Source: a virus
IMG/VR virus record: IMGVR_UViG_3300009001_000010
Span: 1 to 64,000 of that record
Strand: one strand, 5' to 3'
Length of the DNA stretch: 64,000 nucleotides
The translations under genes were made by a program, and so were the position numbers. Positions 26,299 through 36,576 of this stretch are shown here, in pieces; positions within the stretch are counted from its first letter, which is position 1; every line of letters starts with the position of its first letter. A model generated the notes under the pieces. It made no database searches and was not told the DNA's origin. It was given only the letters and a program-made list of their open reading frames with translations.

Positions 26299-29200
26299 TT
26301 AAACTTGATACCAGTCGGTAGAATTAATTGCTATTAAACGTAAAGTTTGTTTAGCAGCTAAAGTTATTAAAGTTGCACTAGAGCTTTGACCAGACTCATA
26401 GATTACATCGTTCCCATCTGCTGATACGGTGATACTATTACTATTAGTATTAATATAAATCATTTCTAACCCTTGAGATGCTGAAGGTAATGTAGCATTG
26501 CTAGAAGTAACGATAATATGATTACCTAAATCATATTTCATCGTGCCTTCAAATTCAATCCCACTTGACCCGCCTGTTATTTTTGCTTGGGCTACAAGAT
26601 TGCTTGAAATAATTACATCACTTGCAGACCCAGCACTTATAGTTAAATCGCCTGAATTTGCATAAAGTTCTGGAGTAATGACGCTATCAGCAGTCAAGTC
26701 GCCACCAGTCAAAGTAGCAATACCATCTGTGAAAGTGCCGGAAGCTACTTTACTAAGATTTGCAATTTCTCTATTTGAATTAACTACAAGAGCTTTATTT
26801 GCAGCAGCAGTGCCATCAGTAATATCGTCAATTTTCTCTAAATCAGCTGCATCAAGAACAGCGCTACCTACAGTAATAGTAGTAGCAGAAATACTACTTG
26901 CTAAATCAAAATCAAGAGAATTTGTTGCACTATCTGCAGAAATAACAATGTTCCCTCTAGCTTCAGAAGAAAATATAACAGTTTGACCAAGATTAGGAGA
27001 AATAGTAAGACCACCAATACCTGCGCCAGTAGTACCTTTAATAAAGAAACCAGAATTATCTAATTTGGCATTAGTAACACCACCATCTTTAATTTCTACA
27101 GAACCAGCTGTAACATCAAAATTAGCACCATTAAACTTAGCAACACCAAGAGTTGCCGCAGTAGCAGTTTCTACAGAAATAGAAAGCGCATCCGTATTAG
27201 CGTCATATGAAGTAGAGAGATTAGAAGTGGTTGCTCCACTTACAAGAGCTCCTGCAAGATCAGTTACTTCAGCATCAAAATCAGTAATTTGAGTATGATC
27301 AATACTAATATTTTGATGAGTAGCAGCTGTTAAACGACCTTGAGCATCAACACTAATAGACAAAGATTTAGAAGCTTCACCATAATCGCCCGCAGTTACA
27401 TTTGTATTATCAAGTGCAAAAGAGACTTGATCATCGCTGACTGTAGAAGTAAGAGCAGTTCCACCAACAAAAGTAAGAGTGCCACCAAGCAATGCAAGAG
27501 AATCCGCACCAGAATCACCTTTAAAAGCAAGGCTTGTAGCAACATCAGCAGTGCTGATACTGCGGACTCTACCACGAGTATCTACTTCAACTACAGGGAT
27601 TTCAGTAGCAGAGCCATAAGTATCTGCAGTGAGGCCTGAAATAGTTGCTAAAGCAATTGTAGCTGCACCATTTTCTTGGTTGCTATTAGCTAAAACAAAA
27701 TCTGAATTAGAGCCGCTTTCATTAAGTGTAGCAACATAATCACCAGTAGTATGAGTACCAAGATCAACTGAATCACTTTGCATTAATACGCTAACTGTAG
27801 CAGTACCAGTACCATTAGTAGTTACTGAGCCAGCCACATCACCTGCAATAGCAATTGTAAAATTTGAAGCTAAAGCAGAAGCAGTGTCTGCATTCCCTTC
27901 AAGAGCACCACTAAATGTAGTTGCTGTAATTTTTTGCATTCCAGCAATAACAGTATTCGTAGCGCCAAGAGTGAGAGCGGTGCTACCTAAAGTAGTAATT
28001 GAATTAGCTAACTGAGCATTAGAAACGCCTGCAGCCTTAATACTAACTGCGCCAGAAGTAACACTAAAATCTGAAGATGCAAATGAAGCTACACCCTTAT
28101 TACTTTCAGAAGCATCTTCTGCAGCAACAGTAAGAGTATTAGCTACATCGTCATAAGTTAAAACAATAGCTTCACCTTGAGTAAGAAGATTGTCAACTCG
28201 ATCGTCTACTCTTTCATCAGTGTAATAAAGATTAGTACCTTCTGCTAAATTATCAGTGCTGTGATTAGAGAGTGTGCTGATTTTACCTATAAAAGTAGTA
28301 GCAGTAACAGTATCAAATGTAACATCATCTGTAGTTCCTACAGCCTGACCAATTGAAATTGTTGAAGAACCAGTAATTGTAATACCAGTTCCAGCTTCAA
28401 GAATGTTGTTTACTGCTGAAGGAAGATCAGAAAGTTTAGCAGAGTCAATTGTTGAATCAACAATATTTGCATTAGTAATAGTTCCAACTTTAAGAGTATC
28501 GGCGTCAATAAGAATAGACGCGCCATCAACATTAACACTAAGCTGACCATTAGTATCAGCTAAACCAGCACCGTCAAGTCCTGTAACTTTACTTGCAGCA
28601 ATTTGACCATCAGTAAGAGTCAAAGTGCCTGTTGAAACATCTAAAGCTTTTACTGTACCTAAAGAAGTTAATTCAGAACCTGCAAAGCTGTAAGTTCCAG
28701 CTGCAAAAGTACCTTCTGAAACCTTATTTGCAGGAATTTGACCTGCAGCAAGAGTTAAAGTAGCAGCACTTACATCTAAAGTAGAACCATCAGCAACTGT
28801 AATATCTTTAGAAAGTAAAGCTTGTTCAAATTGAATTTGAGAGTCAGCAGTATCTAAAACGATATAATCTGAAGCTCCAGCAGAAATGCTCAAAGCGTCT
28901 TGTTTAGTTTCAGGAAGCTTAACAGTAAATTGAGCAGTATCTAAAGCAGAACCATCAATAGTTAATTCAGCGTCATTAGATGCAATTACTGAAGAGCTAA
29001 CAGTAGAAGCAGTCAAAGTAGAATCTAAAGAAACATTTCTAAAACCAGAAATATCTTTAGAAGAATCAACGACTACAGCAAGACCTTGAGAAACTGAACC
29101 AACAGTAACACCATCAAGTAAATTTAATTCAGAAGCAGTAGATGTAACTGCAGTTGCACCTAAAGTAATTCCTCCCTCAGGAGCAATAATTTTAGTTTTA

Positions 29201-29622
29201 ATTGTACCTAAAGAAGCAGAACTAAAGTCAACTGTTGTGCCATCGCCGCTTAAAGGGTCAGTAGTAAGACCTTCAAACGTTTGCCAAACTTTATCGCTAT
29301 CACTAGCATCGCGTGCAAAACCGCTATAAACTGGAGTACCATCAGTATCTTCAGCACCAACAAGACCAATGTCAGCAGTAGTACCAGTATTAGTTTTACC
29401 TAATTTAATTAATGTTTCATCAACAGCAAGTTGAGAAACTGTAACTTCATTTGCATCTCCAGTAATCGTAAGATCGCCTTCAATAGTAACGTCACCTTTT
29501 GCAGTAAGGTTTACAGTATGAACGTCTTTCCAAGGCACTGTAGAAGTACCAAGTGTATCTTGTCCACCTTCAGCATAACTTGCACCTGAAGGTGCTGTTT
29601 TTTGTCTTAAGCTTGAAGCCAT
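26299..29622 (-). CDS. long tail-fibre protein
   Basis: A 1107-residue, Ala/Ser/Thr/Asp-rich, Cys-poor protein with repeated beta-strand units. Signature fibre motifs are TSTASELNLLDGVT, DNLAEGTNLYYTDERV and repeated VSIKAAGVSNAQL / VEIKDGGVTNAKL segments. AGGAG ribosome site. Its base composition is richer in G+C than the replication genes around it. Probably a trimeric host-contact or tail fibre. No intramolecular chaperone or peptidase tail was recognised. Confidence 0.75.
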   Translation of the reverse strand: MASSLRQKTAPSGASYAEGGQDTLGTSTVPWKDVHTVNLTAKGDVTIEGDLTITGDANEVTVSQLAVDETLIKLGKTNTGTTADIGLVGAEDTDGTPVYSGFARDASDSDKVWQTFEGLTTDPLSGDGTTVDFSSASLGTIKTKIIAPEGGITLGATAVTSTASELNLLDGVTVGSVSQGLAVVVDSSKDISGFRNVSLDSTLTASTVSSSVIASNDAELTIDGSALDTAQFTVKLPETKQDALSISAGASDYIVLDTADSQIQFEQALLSKDITVADGSTLDVSAATLTLAAGQIPANKVSEGTFAAGTYSFAGSELTSLGTVKALDVSTGTLTLTDGQIAASKVTGLDGAGLADTNGQLSVNVDGASILIDADTLKVGTITNANIVDSTIDSAKLSDLPSAVNNILEAGTGITITGSSTISIGQAVGTTDDVTFDTVTATTFIGKISTLSNHSTDNLAEGTNLYYTDERVDDRVDNLLTQGEAIVLTYDDVANTLTVAAEDASESNKGVASFASSDFSVTSGAVSIKAAGVSNAQLANSITTLGSTALTLGATNTVIAGMQKITATTFSGALEGNADTASALASNFTIAIAGDVAGSVTTNGTGTATVSVLMQSDSVDLGTHTTGDYVATLNESGSNSDFVLANSNQENGAATIALATISGLTADTYGSATEIPVVEVDTRGRVRSISTADVATSLAFKGDSGADSLALLGGTLTFVGGTALTSTVSDDQVSFALDNTNVTAGDYGEASKSLSISVDAQGRLTAATHQNISIDHTQITDFDAEVTDLAGALVSGATTSNLSTSYDANTDALSISVETATAATLGVAKFNGANFDVTAGSVEIKDGGVTNAKLDNSGFFIKGTTGAGIGGLTISPNLGQTVIFSSEARGNIVISADSATNSLDFDLASSISATTITVGSAVLDAADLEKIDDITDGTAAANKALVVNSNREIANLSKVASGTFTDGIATLTGGDLTADSVITPELYANSGDLTISAGSASDVIISSNLVAQAKITGGSSGIEFEGTMKYDLGNHIIVTSSNATLPSASQGLEMIYINTNSNSITVSADGNDVIYESGQSSSATLITLAAKQTLRLIAINSTDWYQV

Positions 29623-29644
29623 ATTTTTAATCTCCTGTTTTTAA

Positions 29645-32600
29645 TTATTCTGAATATCCAGTGAATATCGCATCACCTGTTGAAATGTCAATTTCAAAGT
29701 GTTTGTCTTCGTGTTTGATTGATTTGGAACCGAAGAACACTAGATCTCCAGCACCAGAATTAGCAATTACTTCAGCTAAGTCAATCTCAAAAGGACCTAA
29801 ATGACCAGAAATCTTAATAGTTTCTGGAAGATAAACAATCTTAGGACCAACTCCACTCCACTCTTGTTCTAAAAGACCACCATCTCTAGTATTCAGGGAA
29901 GCAATTTCTGAAACTAAGTCAACAACTTGAGACTGAGCAATTTGAATATTTTGCAAAGTTGCAGAAGTGATCATACCATGAGAATCAAAAGCAAGACTTA
30001 CAGTTTTAGCTGCATCATCTAAAGTTCCAGCAGTTACAGAATTAGTAATACTAAATTCTTCATCACTTAAAGTAAGCCCAGAACCTGCAGTATAAGTTGT
30101 ATCAGTATTCACAACAGTTTCAGTAGCTGTGGAAACTGAAGTAACGTGCCCATTGCTATCTAAAGTAATGCTTTGGATATAAGTTCGGTCAGAATTACTC
30201 AAGTTAAGAGTAGCCGCAACAATATCTGGGTGAGTAGTTAAATAACCTACGTTATTAACTAATTCAGATATATTATCATTAGGTTGCAAAGCAGAGTCAG
30301 CAGTAGTACCTTGAGCTGTAGTAGCATAGTTAGTTGAATCTGTATAGGCCGCAGTACCAAGCCCAAGAGCATTTTTCAGCGTTGTTTCAGCTGTAAGATC
30401 TGCATCAATAGCTGCTACAATTTCTTGTGCAGTTTGATCAGCAGTAGCTCCAGGTTCAATGCCAGCAACTTTATCGACTACAGTTTGTAAACCAGTAATA
30501 GCAGAAATAGGGTGTTGATCAGAAAGAGTTCTTTCAGTTAAAGCATCGTGGCTTGTAGCTGAGAATGCAGCATTAAGAGAAGATTGACGCCCTGAAAGCT
30601 GAGCAACAGAATTGATTTCACATTTATAAGCACCAGAAGTTTTAGCTTGAAGAACAATCTTGTAAAGAGGAACGAGCTCTGGAACAGAAAAACCTAAGTT
30701 AACAAACTCTTCAGCTTCAGCAGCGGCGACAGTTGTATACTGATCGTGGCCCATCATCAATTTAATAGGATATGTAGAATCATTAGTAGCAACCATATAA
30801 TAGCTGATATAATTGCCATTAGAAACGGTTGCTAAAGATCCAACATTATTAACAATTTGATTAAATTGAATACTAGTGGCATTTGCAAGCCAAGGAACAC
30901 TAGTTGGTGAAGTTTGAACGACTGCTGAACCACTTTGGTGAATTACAGGAATTTCCGCATCACCGCTTAAAACTTGCTCATAAGGATTAGCTGAAGAACC
31001 ATGCTGAATAACGTGTACAAGATCTTCATCAGCAATTGTAATTTGACCTAAAGACAAAGTTACATCAGTGTCATCTTCTAATTGATAGCTAAGAGCGCCG
31101 CCACTTCTCCAAATAGCACCTACATCGAGGTGTTGAGAAAGATGCCATTGAGTATCTCTATGAGATGAGTGTCTTTCATCACCAAAAATAATTGCTTCGG
31201 AATTAGTAGCGTCCCAGTAAACATAAGCAACAAGTAAATCTTCAATTAACGAAGGATGTGCTCCAATAGCCAACTCTTGTAATGAATCTGTTGATGGATT
31301 ATATTTAATATAACGACCACCAGCAGAATTAGTAATTTGAAGAGTTTTAGAAGAAGAAACAGTGATCTCTTGACCGCGATACCAAAGAGTAAATGAATCA
31401 CCGACAGGTGACAAAGTAAAAGTGTTGGTAGAATTATCAAAAGAAAGAGATGAATCATCCCTGTTGGGGAAACCAGTCATATCTAATGTAATAGAGCCAA
31501 CAGCCTCGAGAGCCTCTGAACTAGTTATAAAATCAGAGATTTCAGAACTAATTTTAGAAGAAGACCATAAGCTATTTGCAGATACAACCGCATCATCAAT
31601 ATAGGTGTCAGCATTAAGACCTTGAGGACCTGTAGCACCTTGAGCTCCAGTTAGCCCTACAGGGCCAGTAGATCCCTGCGCACCAGTAGCGCCGGTAGGT
31701 CCTTGAAGACCTTGAGGGCCAACTTCACCCTGAAGGCCTTGTTCTCCCTGCGCTCCAGTCGGTCCTGCAAGACCTTGAGGCCCTTGTACCCCGGTAGGTC
31801 CTTGAGAGCCTTGTAGTCCTTGAGGACCTGTAGGTCCGATTGAACCTGCAGCTCCAGTTGCACCTGTGGGTCCAACTGGACCTTGAATGCCTTGCTCACC
31901 TTGCGGGCCTTGCTCACCTTGGAGACCCTGAGGGCCTTGTGGCCCCGTTGCCCCAATCGCACCAGTATCACCAGTAGCTCCAGTAATACCTTGAGGCCCG
32001 GTTGGGCCAGTCAAACCAATTAAACCTTGAGGGCCTTGTGGCCCGGTAGCGCCAATCGGTCCTTGGATGCCTTGAATACCTTGCGGACCGATTTCACCTT
32101 GTTCACCTTGTACCCCCTGAAGGCCTTGAGGTCCTGTAGCACCAGTCAAGCCAATAGAGCCTTGCGGCCCAACAGGGCCTGTTGGGCCTTGAATACCTTG
32201 TTCGCCTTGAGCCCCAGCCGGGCCTTGTTCACCTTGAGCTCCAGTAGGACCTGTAAGTCCGGTAGGGCCAACTGCTCCAGTAACACCAGCTAAACCTTGC
32301 TCACCTTGGGGGCCAGTAGGGCCTTGGATACCCTGAGCTCCTTGGGCCCCGGTGGGGCCAACAGGTCCTTGAATTCCCTGGTCTCCCTGAAGCCCTTGAG
32401 GGCCTTGAGGCCCTGTTGCGCCAGTTAAACCTGTAGGTCCAGTAGGGCCTGTAGCACCTTGTGGACCTTGAGTTCCTGCAAATTGTCCAAAATCACTCCA
32501 AGTAGTACCGTTATAAACAATAAGATGATTTGTTAAATCATTAGTTAAATAAGAAATAGAAGTAGAGCGATTATCTAAAGTTACTACAACAAAAAATAAA

Positions 32601-33496
32601 TTAGAAGTAGTAATGGTGTCATCAGATTCAATTTGAGTGACAATAGTGTCGTTAAGCTCACCAGAATAATCAACATTAAAAGCTTGACCTGGGTCACCTT
32701 TAGGACCCGTAACTCCTGTTGGTCCAACAGGTCCCTGAAGGCCTGTTGTTCCTGCTAGCCCTTGCAAACCCTGAAGCCCTTGAGGGCCTTGAGCGCCAGT
32801 AGGGCCAATGGCACCAGTTGGGCCTTGCGGCCCTTGTGGACCAATAAGACCTTGCGCTCCTGTAGGTCCTACGGGACCTTGGACACCTTGAATTCCTTGA
32901 AGACCTTGAGGGCCAACTTCGCCTTGTAAACCCTGCATGCCTTGAGGCCCCTGTGCACCTGTAGCACCTTGAGGGCCAGTTGGACCGATATCTCCTTGAT
33001 CTCCTTTAAGGCCAGTTGCTCCGGTAAGTCCGGTTGGACCTGTAAGACCTTGCAATCCCTGAGGGCCTGTAGGGCCTCTTTGACCAATAGCCCCTGTGGG
33101 GCCTTGAGCTCCATCAAGACCGGATGCACCTTGAGGGCCAGCTTCACCTTGAGGCCCTTGTAGACCGGTTGGACCTACTAATCCTTGAGGACCAGTAGCA
33201 CCCGTTGGTCCTTGTGGCCCAACTAAACCTTGAGGGCCTTGTAAGCCTTGAAGGCCTTGTGGTCCGGTTGGACCTTGCAATCCAGTAGGTCCCGAAGCTC
33301 CTGTTGGTCCTACTGGCCCAGTAGGACCAACAATACCTGATCCGGCTCCTCCAATAGCAGTAGCAATTTTTGCATCAATATCGGCTTCAGGTAAACCAAG
33401 AATAATTTTACCATCTGCATCTTTTTGATTTGGCTTGTCAAACAGATTGTCTAAATCTAAAGACCCTCTGCGTAAGTCTGTTCTTCTATTAGCCAT
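29645..33496 (-). CDS. giant collagen-like tail-fibre protein
   Basis: A 1283-residue protein. Two long Gly-X-Y tracts, about residues 54-268 and 341-628, are dominated by GPTG, GPQG and GLQG triplets and separated by a 70-residue globular insert. The C-terminal 650 residues are beta-rich, with fibre-type repeats ([17 protein letters not shown]) like those in the next gene. AGGAG ribosome site. Phage collagen repeats form trimeric stalks, so this is probably a long fibre. Its gene lies between the two intein-bearing dnaE genes. Confidence 0.8.
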   Translation of the reverse strand: MANRRTDLRRGSLDLDNLFDKPNQKDADGKIILGLPEADIDAKIATAIGGAGSGIVGPTGPVGPTGASGPTGLQGPTGPQGLQGLQGPQGLVGPQGPTGATGPQGLVGPTGLQGPQGEAGPQGASGLDGAQGPTGAIGQRGPTGPQGLQGLTGPTGLTGATGLKGDQGDIGPTGPQGATGAQGPQGMQGLQGEVGPQGLQGIQGVQGPVGPTGAQGLIGPQGPQGPTGAIGPTGAQGPQGLQGLQGLAGTTGLQGPVGPTGVTGPKGDPGQAFNVDYSGELNDTIVTQIESDDTITTSNLFFVVVTLDNRSTSISYLTNDLTNHLIVYNGTTWSDFGQFAGTQGPQGATGPTGPTGLTGATGPQGPQGLQGDQGIQGPVGPTGAQGAQGIQGPTGPQGEQGLAGVTGAVGPTGLTGPTGAQGEQGPAGAQGEQGIQGPTGPVGPQGSIGLTGATGPQGLQGVQGEQGEIGPQGIQGIQGPIGATGPQGPQGLIGLTGPTGPQGITGATGDTGAIGATGPQGPQGLQGEQGPQGEQGIQGPVGPTGATGAAGSIGPTGPQGLQGSQGPTGVQGPQGLAGPTGAQGEQGLQGEVGPQGLQGPTGATGAQGSTGPVGLTGAQGATGPQGLNADTYIDDAVVSANSLWSSSKISSEISDFITSSEALEAVGSITLDMTGFPNRDDSSLSFDNSTNTFTLSPVGDSFTLWYRGQEITVSSSKTLQITNSAGGRYIKYNPSTDSLQELAIGAHPSLIEDLLVAYVYWDATNSEAIIFGDERHSSHRDTQWHLSQHLDVGAIWRSGGALSYQLEDDTDVTLSLGQITIADEDLVHVIQHGSSANPYEQVLSGDAEIPVIHQSGSAVVQTSPTSVPWLANATSIQFNQIVNNVGSLATVSNGNYISYYMVATNDSTYPIKLMMGHDQYTTVAAAEAEEFVNLGFSVPELVPLYKIVLQAKTSGAYKCEINSVAQLSGRQSSLNAAFSATSHDALTERTLSDQHPISAITGLQTVVDKVAGIEPGATADQTAQEIVAAIDADLTAETTLKNALGLGTAAYTDSTNYATTAQGTTADSALQPNDNISELVNNVGYLTTHPDIVAATLNLSNSDRTYIQSITLDSNGHVTSVSTATETVVNTDTTYTAGSGLTLSDEEFSITNSVTAGTLDDAAKTVSLAFDSHGMITSATLQNIQIAQSQVVDLVSEIASLNTRDGGLLEQEWSGVGPKIVYLPETIKISGHLGPFEIDLAEVIANSGAGDLVFFGSKSIKHEDKHFEIDISTGDAIFTGYSE
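29750..33340 (-). repeat. Gly-X-Y coding repeats of the collagen-like gene
   Basis: Degenerate 9-base repeats coding GPTG/GPQG/GLQG fill roughly 31612-32475 and 32690-33335. They change length easily by slippage and could cause assembly collapse. The outer limits given also include the non-repeat insert and C-terminal part. Confidence 0.5.
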
Positions 33497-33509
33497 CTAT
33501 GTTCTCCTA

Positions 33510-33875
33510 TTAATCGTCTATTGAATATCTTGCAAGTAGAACAGGAGTATCATCTGGACTAGCTTTTTTTAAACCTACATCCCAAACAAACTCGAAGGTA
33601 CTAGAGCTTGTAATTCTGTAATCGCCTAAAGAGTCAGGAGTTTCTTGAGGAGAAAGTACCAAGCCATCTAAAGTAATGATTATGCTGTTTCTTTTAGCGG
33701 GAAATGGTAGCGTAAATAAAAACTTGCCATCAGGATAATCAACATCGTCATGTTCAGGAATCTGATCAGTAAGATCAAAAGTTCTAACAGTATGTTCTTG
33801 ATTATAAATATTAACAGTATTTACTGTTATTGTAGAATTATCTACTGCGACTAATTTTGGATAAACTGGATCCAT
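33510..33875 (-). CDS. small fibre-associated protein
   Basis: A 121-residue beta-rich protein with an AGGAG site. The middle (FLFTLPFPAKRNSIIITLDGLVLSP) is the type of strand pair found in phage fibre-adaptor and collar proteins. It is similar in size and layout to the preceding gene, so the two may be paralogues. It stands directly before the collagen-like fibre gene. Role inferred from context. Confidence 0.6.
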   Translation of the reverse strand: MDPVYPKLVAVDNSTITVNTVNIYNQEHTVRTFDLTDQIPEHDDVDYPDGKFLFTLPFPAKRNSIIITLDGLVLSPQETPDSLGDYRITSSSTFEFVWDVGLKKASPDDTPVLLARYSIDD

Positions 33876-33884
33876 ATTTATCTC

Positions 33885-34256
33885 CTAAGCAGGTGTGTAA
33901 AAAATAGTGACGTCTGTTTGATCATTTATCAATGCTGTATATTCGCCAAGAATATATAACTTATTAAATTCACTATCTATATAAAAACCATCACCTAGCA
34001 TAGATTCAAGTCTTGGAATAATGTCACCATTAATAAATAACATTACAAATTTTTCAAAACCTTCCTTTATATAAGGGAAGATTTCATAAAATGAATCATT
34101 TTGATCAAATGAAGAAAAAGCTAAAGCTTTTTGTAAAGGCAAATTGTCTACAATATTTCCAACAGTAGTAGTTTTATCAACATTCAAAGTATCAATTGTA
34201 ATGTTGCTATCAGAAATAACTGTAACGGGTGTTCTTGTTTGAGCATGAGTCGCCAT
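33885..34256 (-). CDS. small fibre-associated protein, first of cassette
   Basis: A 123-residue beta-rich protein with a GCGAGG ribosome site. The strand pattern KFVMLFINGDIIPRL matches that of the following gene (IIITLDGLVLSP), suggesting paralogy. It is the first gene of the fibre cassette inserted between the dnaE parts. The 64 bases before it are AT-rich and may hold its promoter, though no clear consensus was seen. Confidence 0.6.
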   Translation of the reverse strand: MATHAQTRTPVTVISDSNITIDTLNVDKTTTVGNIVDNLPLQKALAFSSFDQNDSFYEIFPYIKEGFEKFVMLFINGDIIPRLESMLGDGFYIDSEFNKLYILGEYTALINDQTDVTIFYTPA

Positions 34257-34320
34257 ATAAACCTCGCCTTTTTGTTTAGTTTTAATATATTTTTGCTATT
34301 ATTTTCAAGAGTATAGAAAA

Positions 34321-34638
34321 TTATATATTATCTTTTGTAGAAAAAATATCTATTTCTTTAGTAAATAATAAATCAATTGGGAGCATTTGATTATTAGAAG
34401 ACATAAATTTATGGTCTTCTGTACAATCAACATAATCTCCATTTTCTAAAGTGTATCTGTAAACAGTTTTAATACCTTTATCGTGCCATTGAGTGACTTG
34501 TTGAGCAACCCAAGGGGTAGCTTGAGTTGAATCATTACTAAGTACAAAACCAGAATATTGAGCTTTAACAATATCTTCAATAGTTCTAGATCTTTTTGTA
34601 AGAGTAGGAATTAATATTTCGGTATTTCCTGCTAAACA
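34321..34638 (-). other. split intein N half (IntN) of DnaE
   Basis: 105 residues starting Cys-Leu-Ala-Gly-Asn-Thr-Glu (block A). The block B region reads CTEDHKF with the TxxH motif, preceded by QWHDKGIKTVYRYTLENG and followed by QMLPIDLLFTKEIDI. This is strongly like cyanobacterial DnaE IntN (about 102 residues). No endonuclease domain. It ends at a stop codon. Confidence 0.92.
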
Positions 34639-35937
34639 ATAATCAGCAAAACCTAAAATATCTTTCCAAAGATCTTTAGCATAGTCAGATAACAAGCCAC
34701 CTACTTTTACAGAATTTTCTATAAATTTTTCTTCATATTTTTCAAGAACGGAAAGTTTTTTCTTACCCATAGCTCGTCGAACATCATCTGCTTCTTGTTG
34801 AGTAAAACCTGCTAAATCGGTAAATAATTTCATAATTTGTTCCTGATATATTAAAGTCCAATAAGAAGCTTTTAGAATTTCAGCAACTTGAAGAGGTAAA
34901 TCTTCAGGCGGAGAATTATTTAATTTATTAGCAATATAAGTTTTATCAAGACCAGCTTGCAAAGGGCCAGGGCGGTTGATAGCACTGATAGCACTAAGAT
35001 CTTCTATGCTAGCGGGTTGTATGTCATTAATTAATCGTTTAGCGGTACCGGATGTTTCCATTTGAAAAATACCAGTTAAACAACCTAAATTTAAATATTT
35101 ATAAGCTAACTCGTCGCCATCTGGTATAGAATAAGGCTCTAAATCTATGTTGTAATTTTGTTTAATTAAATTTTTACATTCTTTGATAATAGATAAAGTG
35201 TCAATACCTAAAAAATCAAACTTAATAAGCCCAAGCTCTTCACATTCATCTTTATCATATTGAGTAATTCTTTCTGCTTTACTATTAGACCAAACAGGAA
35301 CAGTATCATGTATTTCTTTATCTGAAATAATGACACCAGCTGCATGGATGCCAAAATTAGCAACCATGTTTTCTATTCTATCAGCAAATTCTAAAAAAGC
35401 AGAATATCTTTGATCATCAGAGAGGTCGGGATTTTCTTCAAGAACTTCTTCTAAAGTAGGTTCTTTGCCATACTTAGGAGGAGGAAACATTTTTAATAAC
35501 TCGTTAAGTTCAGAAGAATCACCTTCGTGTATTCTATAAAAAGAACGAGCTAATGATTTTGGTTTAAAAGTTCCATGAGTTATAATATTGGCAACTCTCT
35601 CACGCCCCCAATAATCAATGCACCATTGTATTGCTTTCTCTCTATCTAAAGCATCATGGTCTATATCAATATCGGGAGGCGCACCCCCAATAGTATCTGA
35701 TCTCATTTTATTAAAATCAAACACATCGGTAAGTCCAGTAATATAAAGTAAAATACTATTATATGGATTTTCTAAAAAAGAATGTTTAGACTGTAAACAA
35801 GATTCAATTCTGTCTAAATCTTCTAAAGAAATCATAGCAACTTCTTGATGGAGAAAATCTGGATCTACTTTTTGATAACGATCTTCAATAATATAAGAAT
35901 CTATTTCTTTTAAAAAAGTTTCTCGAGATTTAAACAT
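34321..35937 (-). CDS. dnaE: DnaE middle part fused to split-intein N half
   Basis: A 538-residue protein. Residues 1-87 are a separate N-terminal extension. The catalytic palm motif PPDIDIDH gives Asp91 and Asp93, and KFDFLG gives the third aspartate (Asp241). Fingers motifs NRPGPLQAGL, LIYQEQIM and RRAMGKKK follow. The extein stops at FADY (433) and is followed directly by a 105-residue intein N half. It needs the gene at 36577-37887 for the PHP domain and front of the palm, and the gene at 24703-25962 for the C-terminal part. Confidence 0.9.
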   Translation of the reverse strand: MFKSRETFLKEIDSYIIEDRYQKVDPDFLHQEVAMISLEDLDRIESCLQSKHSFLENPYNSILLYITGLTDVFDFNKMRSDTIGGAPPDIDIDHDALDREKAIQWCIDYWGRERVANIITHGTFKPKSLARSFYRIHEGDSSELNELLKMFPPPKYGKEPTLEEVLEENPDLSDDQRYSAFLEFADRIENMVANFGIHAAGVIISDKEIHDTVPVWSNSKAERITQYDKDECEELGLIKFDFLGIDTLSIIKECKNLIKQNYNIDLEPYSIPDGDELAYKYLNLGCLTGIFQMETSGTAKRLINDIQPASIEDLSAISAINRPGPLQAGLDKTYIANKLNNSPPEDLPLQVAEILKASYWTLIYQEQIMKLFTDLAGFTQQEADDVRRAMGKKKLSVLEKYEEKFIENSVKVGGLLSDYAKDLWKDILGFADYCLAGNTEILIPTLTKRSRTIEDIVKAQYSGFVLSNDSTQATPWVAQQVTQWHDKGIKTVYRYTLENGDYVDCTEDHKFMSSNNQMLPIDLLFTKEIDIFSTKDNI

Positions 35938-35992
35938 GTTAAACTTTCAAATAATAAAAAGATGGAAATTACCTAAAGTAAGAAACTGCAAA

Positions 35993-36010
35993 GGTGGTTG
36001 TTAAACCACC
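35993..36010 (-). other. hairpin at gene end, weak terminator-like
   Basis: Perfect 7-bp stem GGTGGTT/AACCACC with a 4-base loop that contains the stop codon of the upstream gene. Only three T follow, so termination would be weak. It may mark an RNA end or processing point before the DnaE middle gene. Confidence 0.4.
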
Positions 36011-36339
36011 CAAGATTTGTTTAAATAATATTCAGGATTTTCTATAGATATATTAAATACTTGGGAAAGATTTTGTTTTTCTTGAATAGAAAATAATCTT
36101 TCGTTTAAAGAAAATAAAATTTGTAAAACTTTTTGAGTTTGACTATTTGCTTCACAAATAATTGTATAGTTAGCAGTCAAGTTATAAAGCAAAGCACTTA
36201 TAATGTAGTTTGTTTCATTACCTACAAAAAATTTTGCACATTTATAATTAGATTCGTCAGTAAAACACTTTTTTAAATTCTTAAATAAAGAACTTGTTGG
36301 ATCTACATTTAAGTTAAAAAGCGAGTTATTTGTATCCAT
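36001..36339 (-). CDS. hypothetical protein (112 aa) between dnaE parts
   Basis: Start taken at the ATG 36339, 5 bases after AGG. A GTG two codons upstream is possible. The 112-residue protein has a mixed helical composition and no nuclease or homing signature. It lies between the N-terminal and middle dnaE genes. Function unknown. Confidence 0.6.
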   Translation of the reverse strand: MDTNNSLFNLNVDPTSSLFKNLKKCFTDESNYKCAKFFVGNETNYIISALLYNLTANYTIICEANSQTQKVLQILFSLNERLFSIQEKQNLSQVFNISIENPEYYLNKSWVV

Positions 36340-36352
36340 ATGCACCTGCTTG

Positions 36353-36565
36353 TTATCTTACAGATGTCCAATCTGTATAATTTGTAAAATCACATTTCAT
36401 AATTTTAACATCAGTTCTCTGAGTTAATCTTCTGTAAGATCTAGCATCAGATCTAGTAGTGTGTAATGTCCTACCTTTAATAGTTATAGGTGTATTTGTC
36501 GTTTGATCGACAACAGCATAAAGAGTGGTAGCACAAGTATCTATAGGAGTAACTAGATTAGTCAT
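36353..36565 (-). CDS. hypothetical protein (70 aa) between dnaE parts
   Basis: Start taken at ATG 36565, just after the stop of the N-terminal dnaE gene. A TTG at 36580 overlapping that stop is an alternative. The protein is small, basic and Thr/Arg-rich (RTLHTTRSDARSYRRL), which would suit nucleic-acid contact. Function unknown. Confidence 0.55.
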   Translation of the reverse strand: MTNLVTPIDTCATTLYAVVDQTTNTPITIKGRTLHTTRSDARSYRRLTQRTDVKIMKCDFTNYTDWTSVR

Positions 36566-36576
36566 AATTATTTCTT

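Noticed and set aside
26678-27639. Plus-strand open frames opposite the long fibre gene
   Set aside because: Antisense shadows of a gene rich in Ala/Thr/Ser codons. No ribosome sites and no recognisable protein pattern.
31657-33163. Several Leu/Val/Lys-rich or Cys/Ser-rich open frames inside the collagen-like gene on both strands
   Set aside because: They are off-frame readings of the Gly-X-Y repeat, which has few stops in any frame. Their low-complexity composition mirrors the repeat.
31612-33335. Short repeats that might suggest a CRISPR array
   Set aside because: The repeats are 9-base, degenerate, in frame and code Gly-X-Y. There are no spacers of constant length.
35938-36576. Intron between the first and second dnaE genes
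   Set aside because: The region holds two small ORFs. No P7-type AAGATATAGTCC element or similar group I core was found, and the middle gene has its own 87-residue N-terminal extension. RNA evidence would still be needed.
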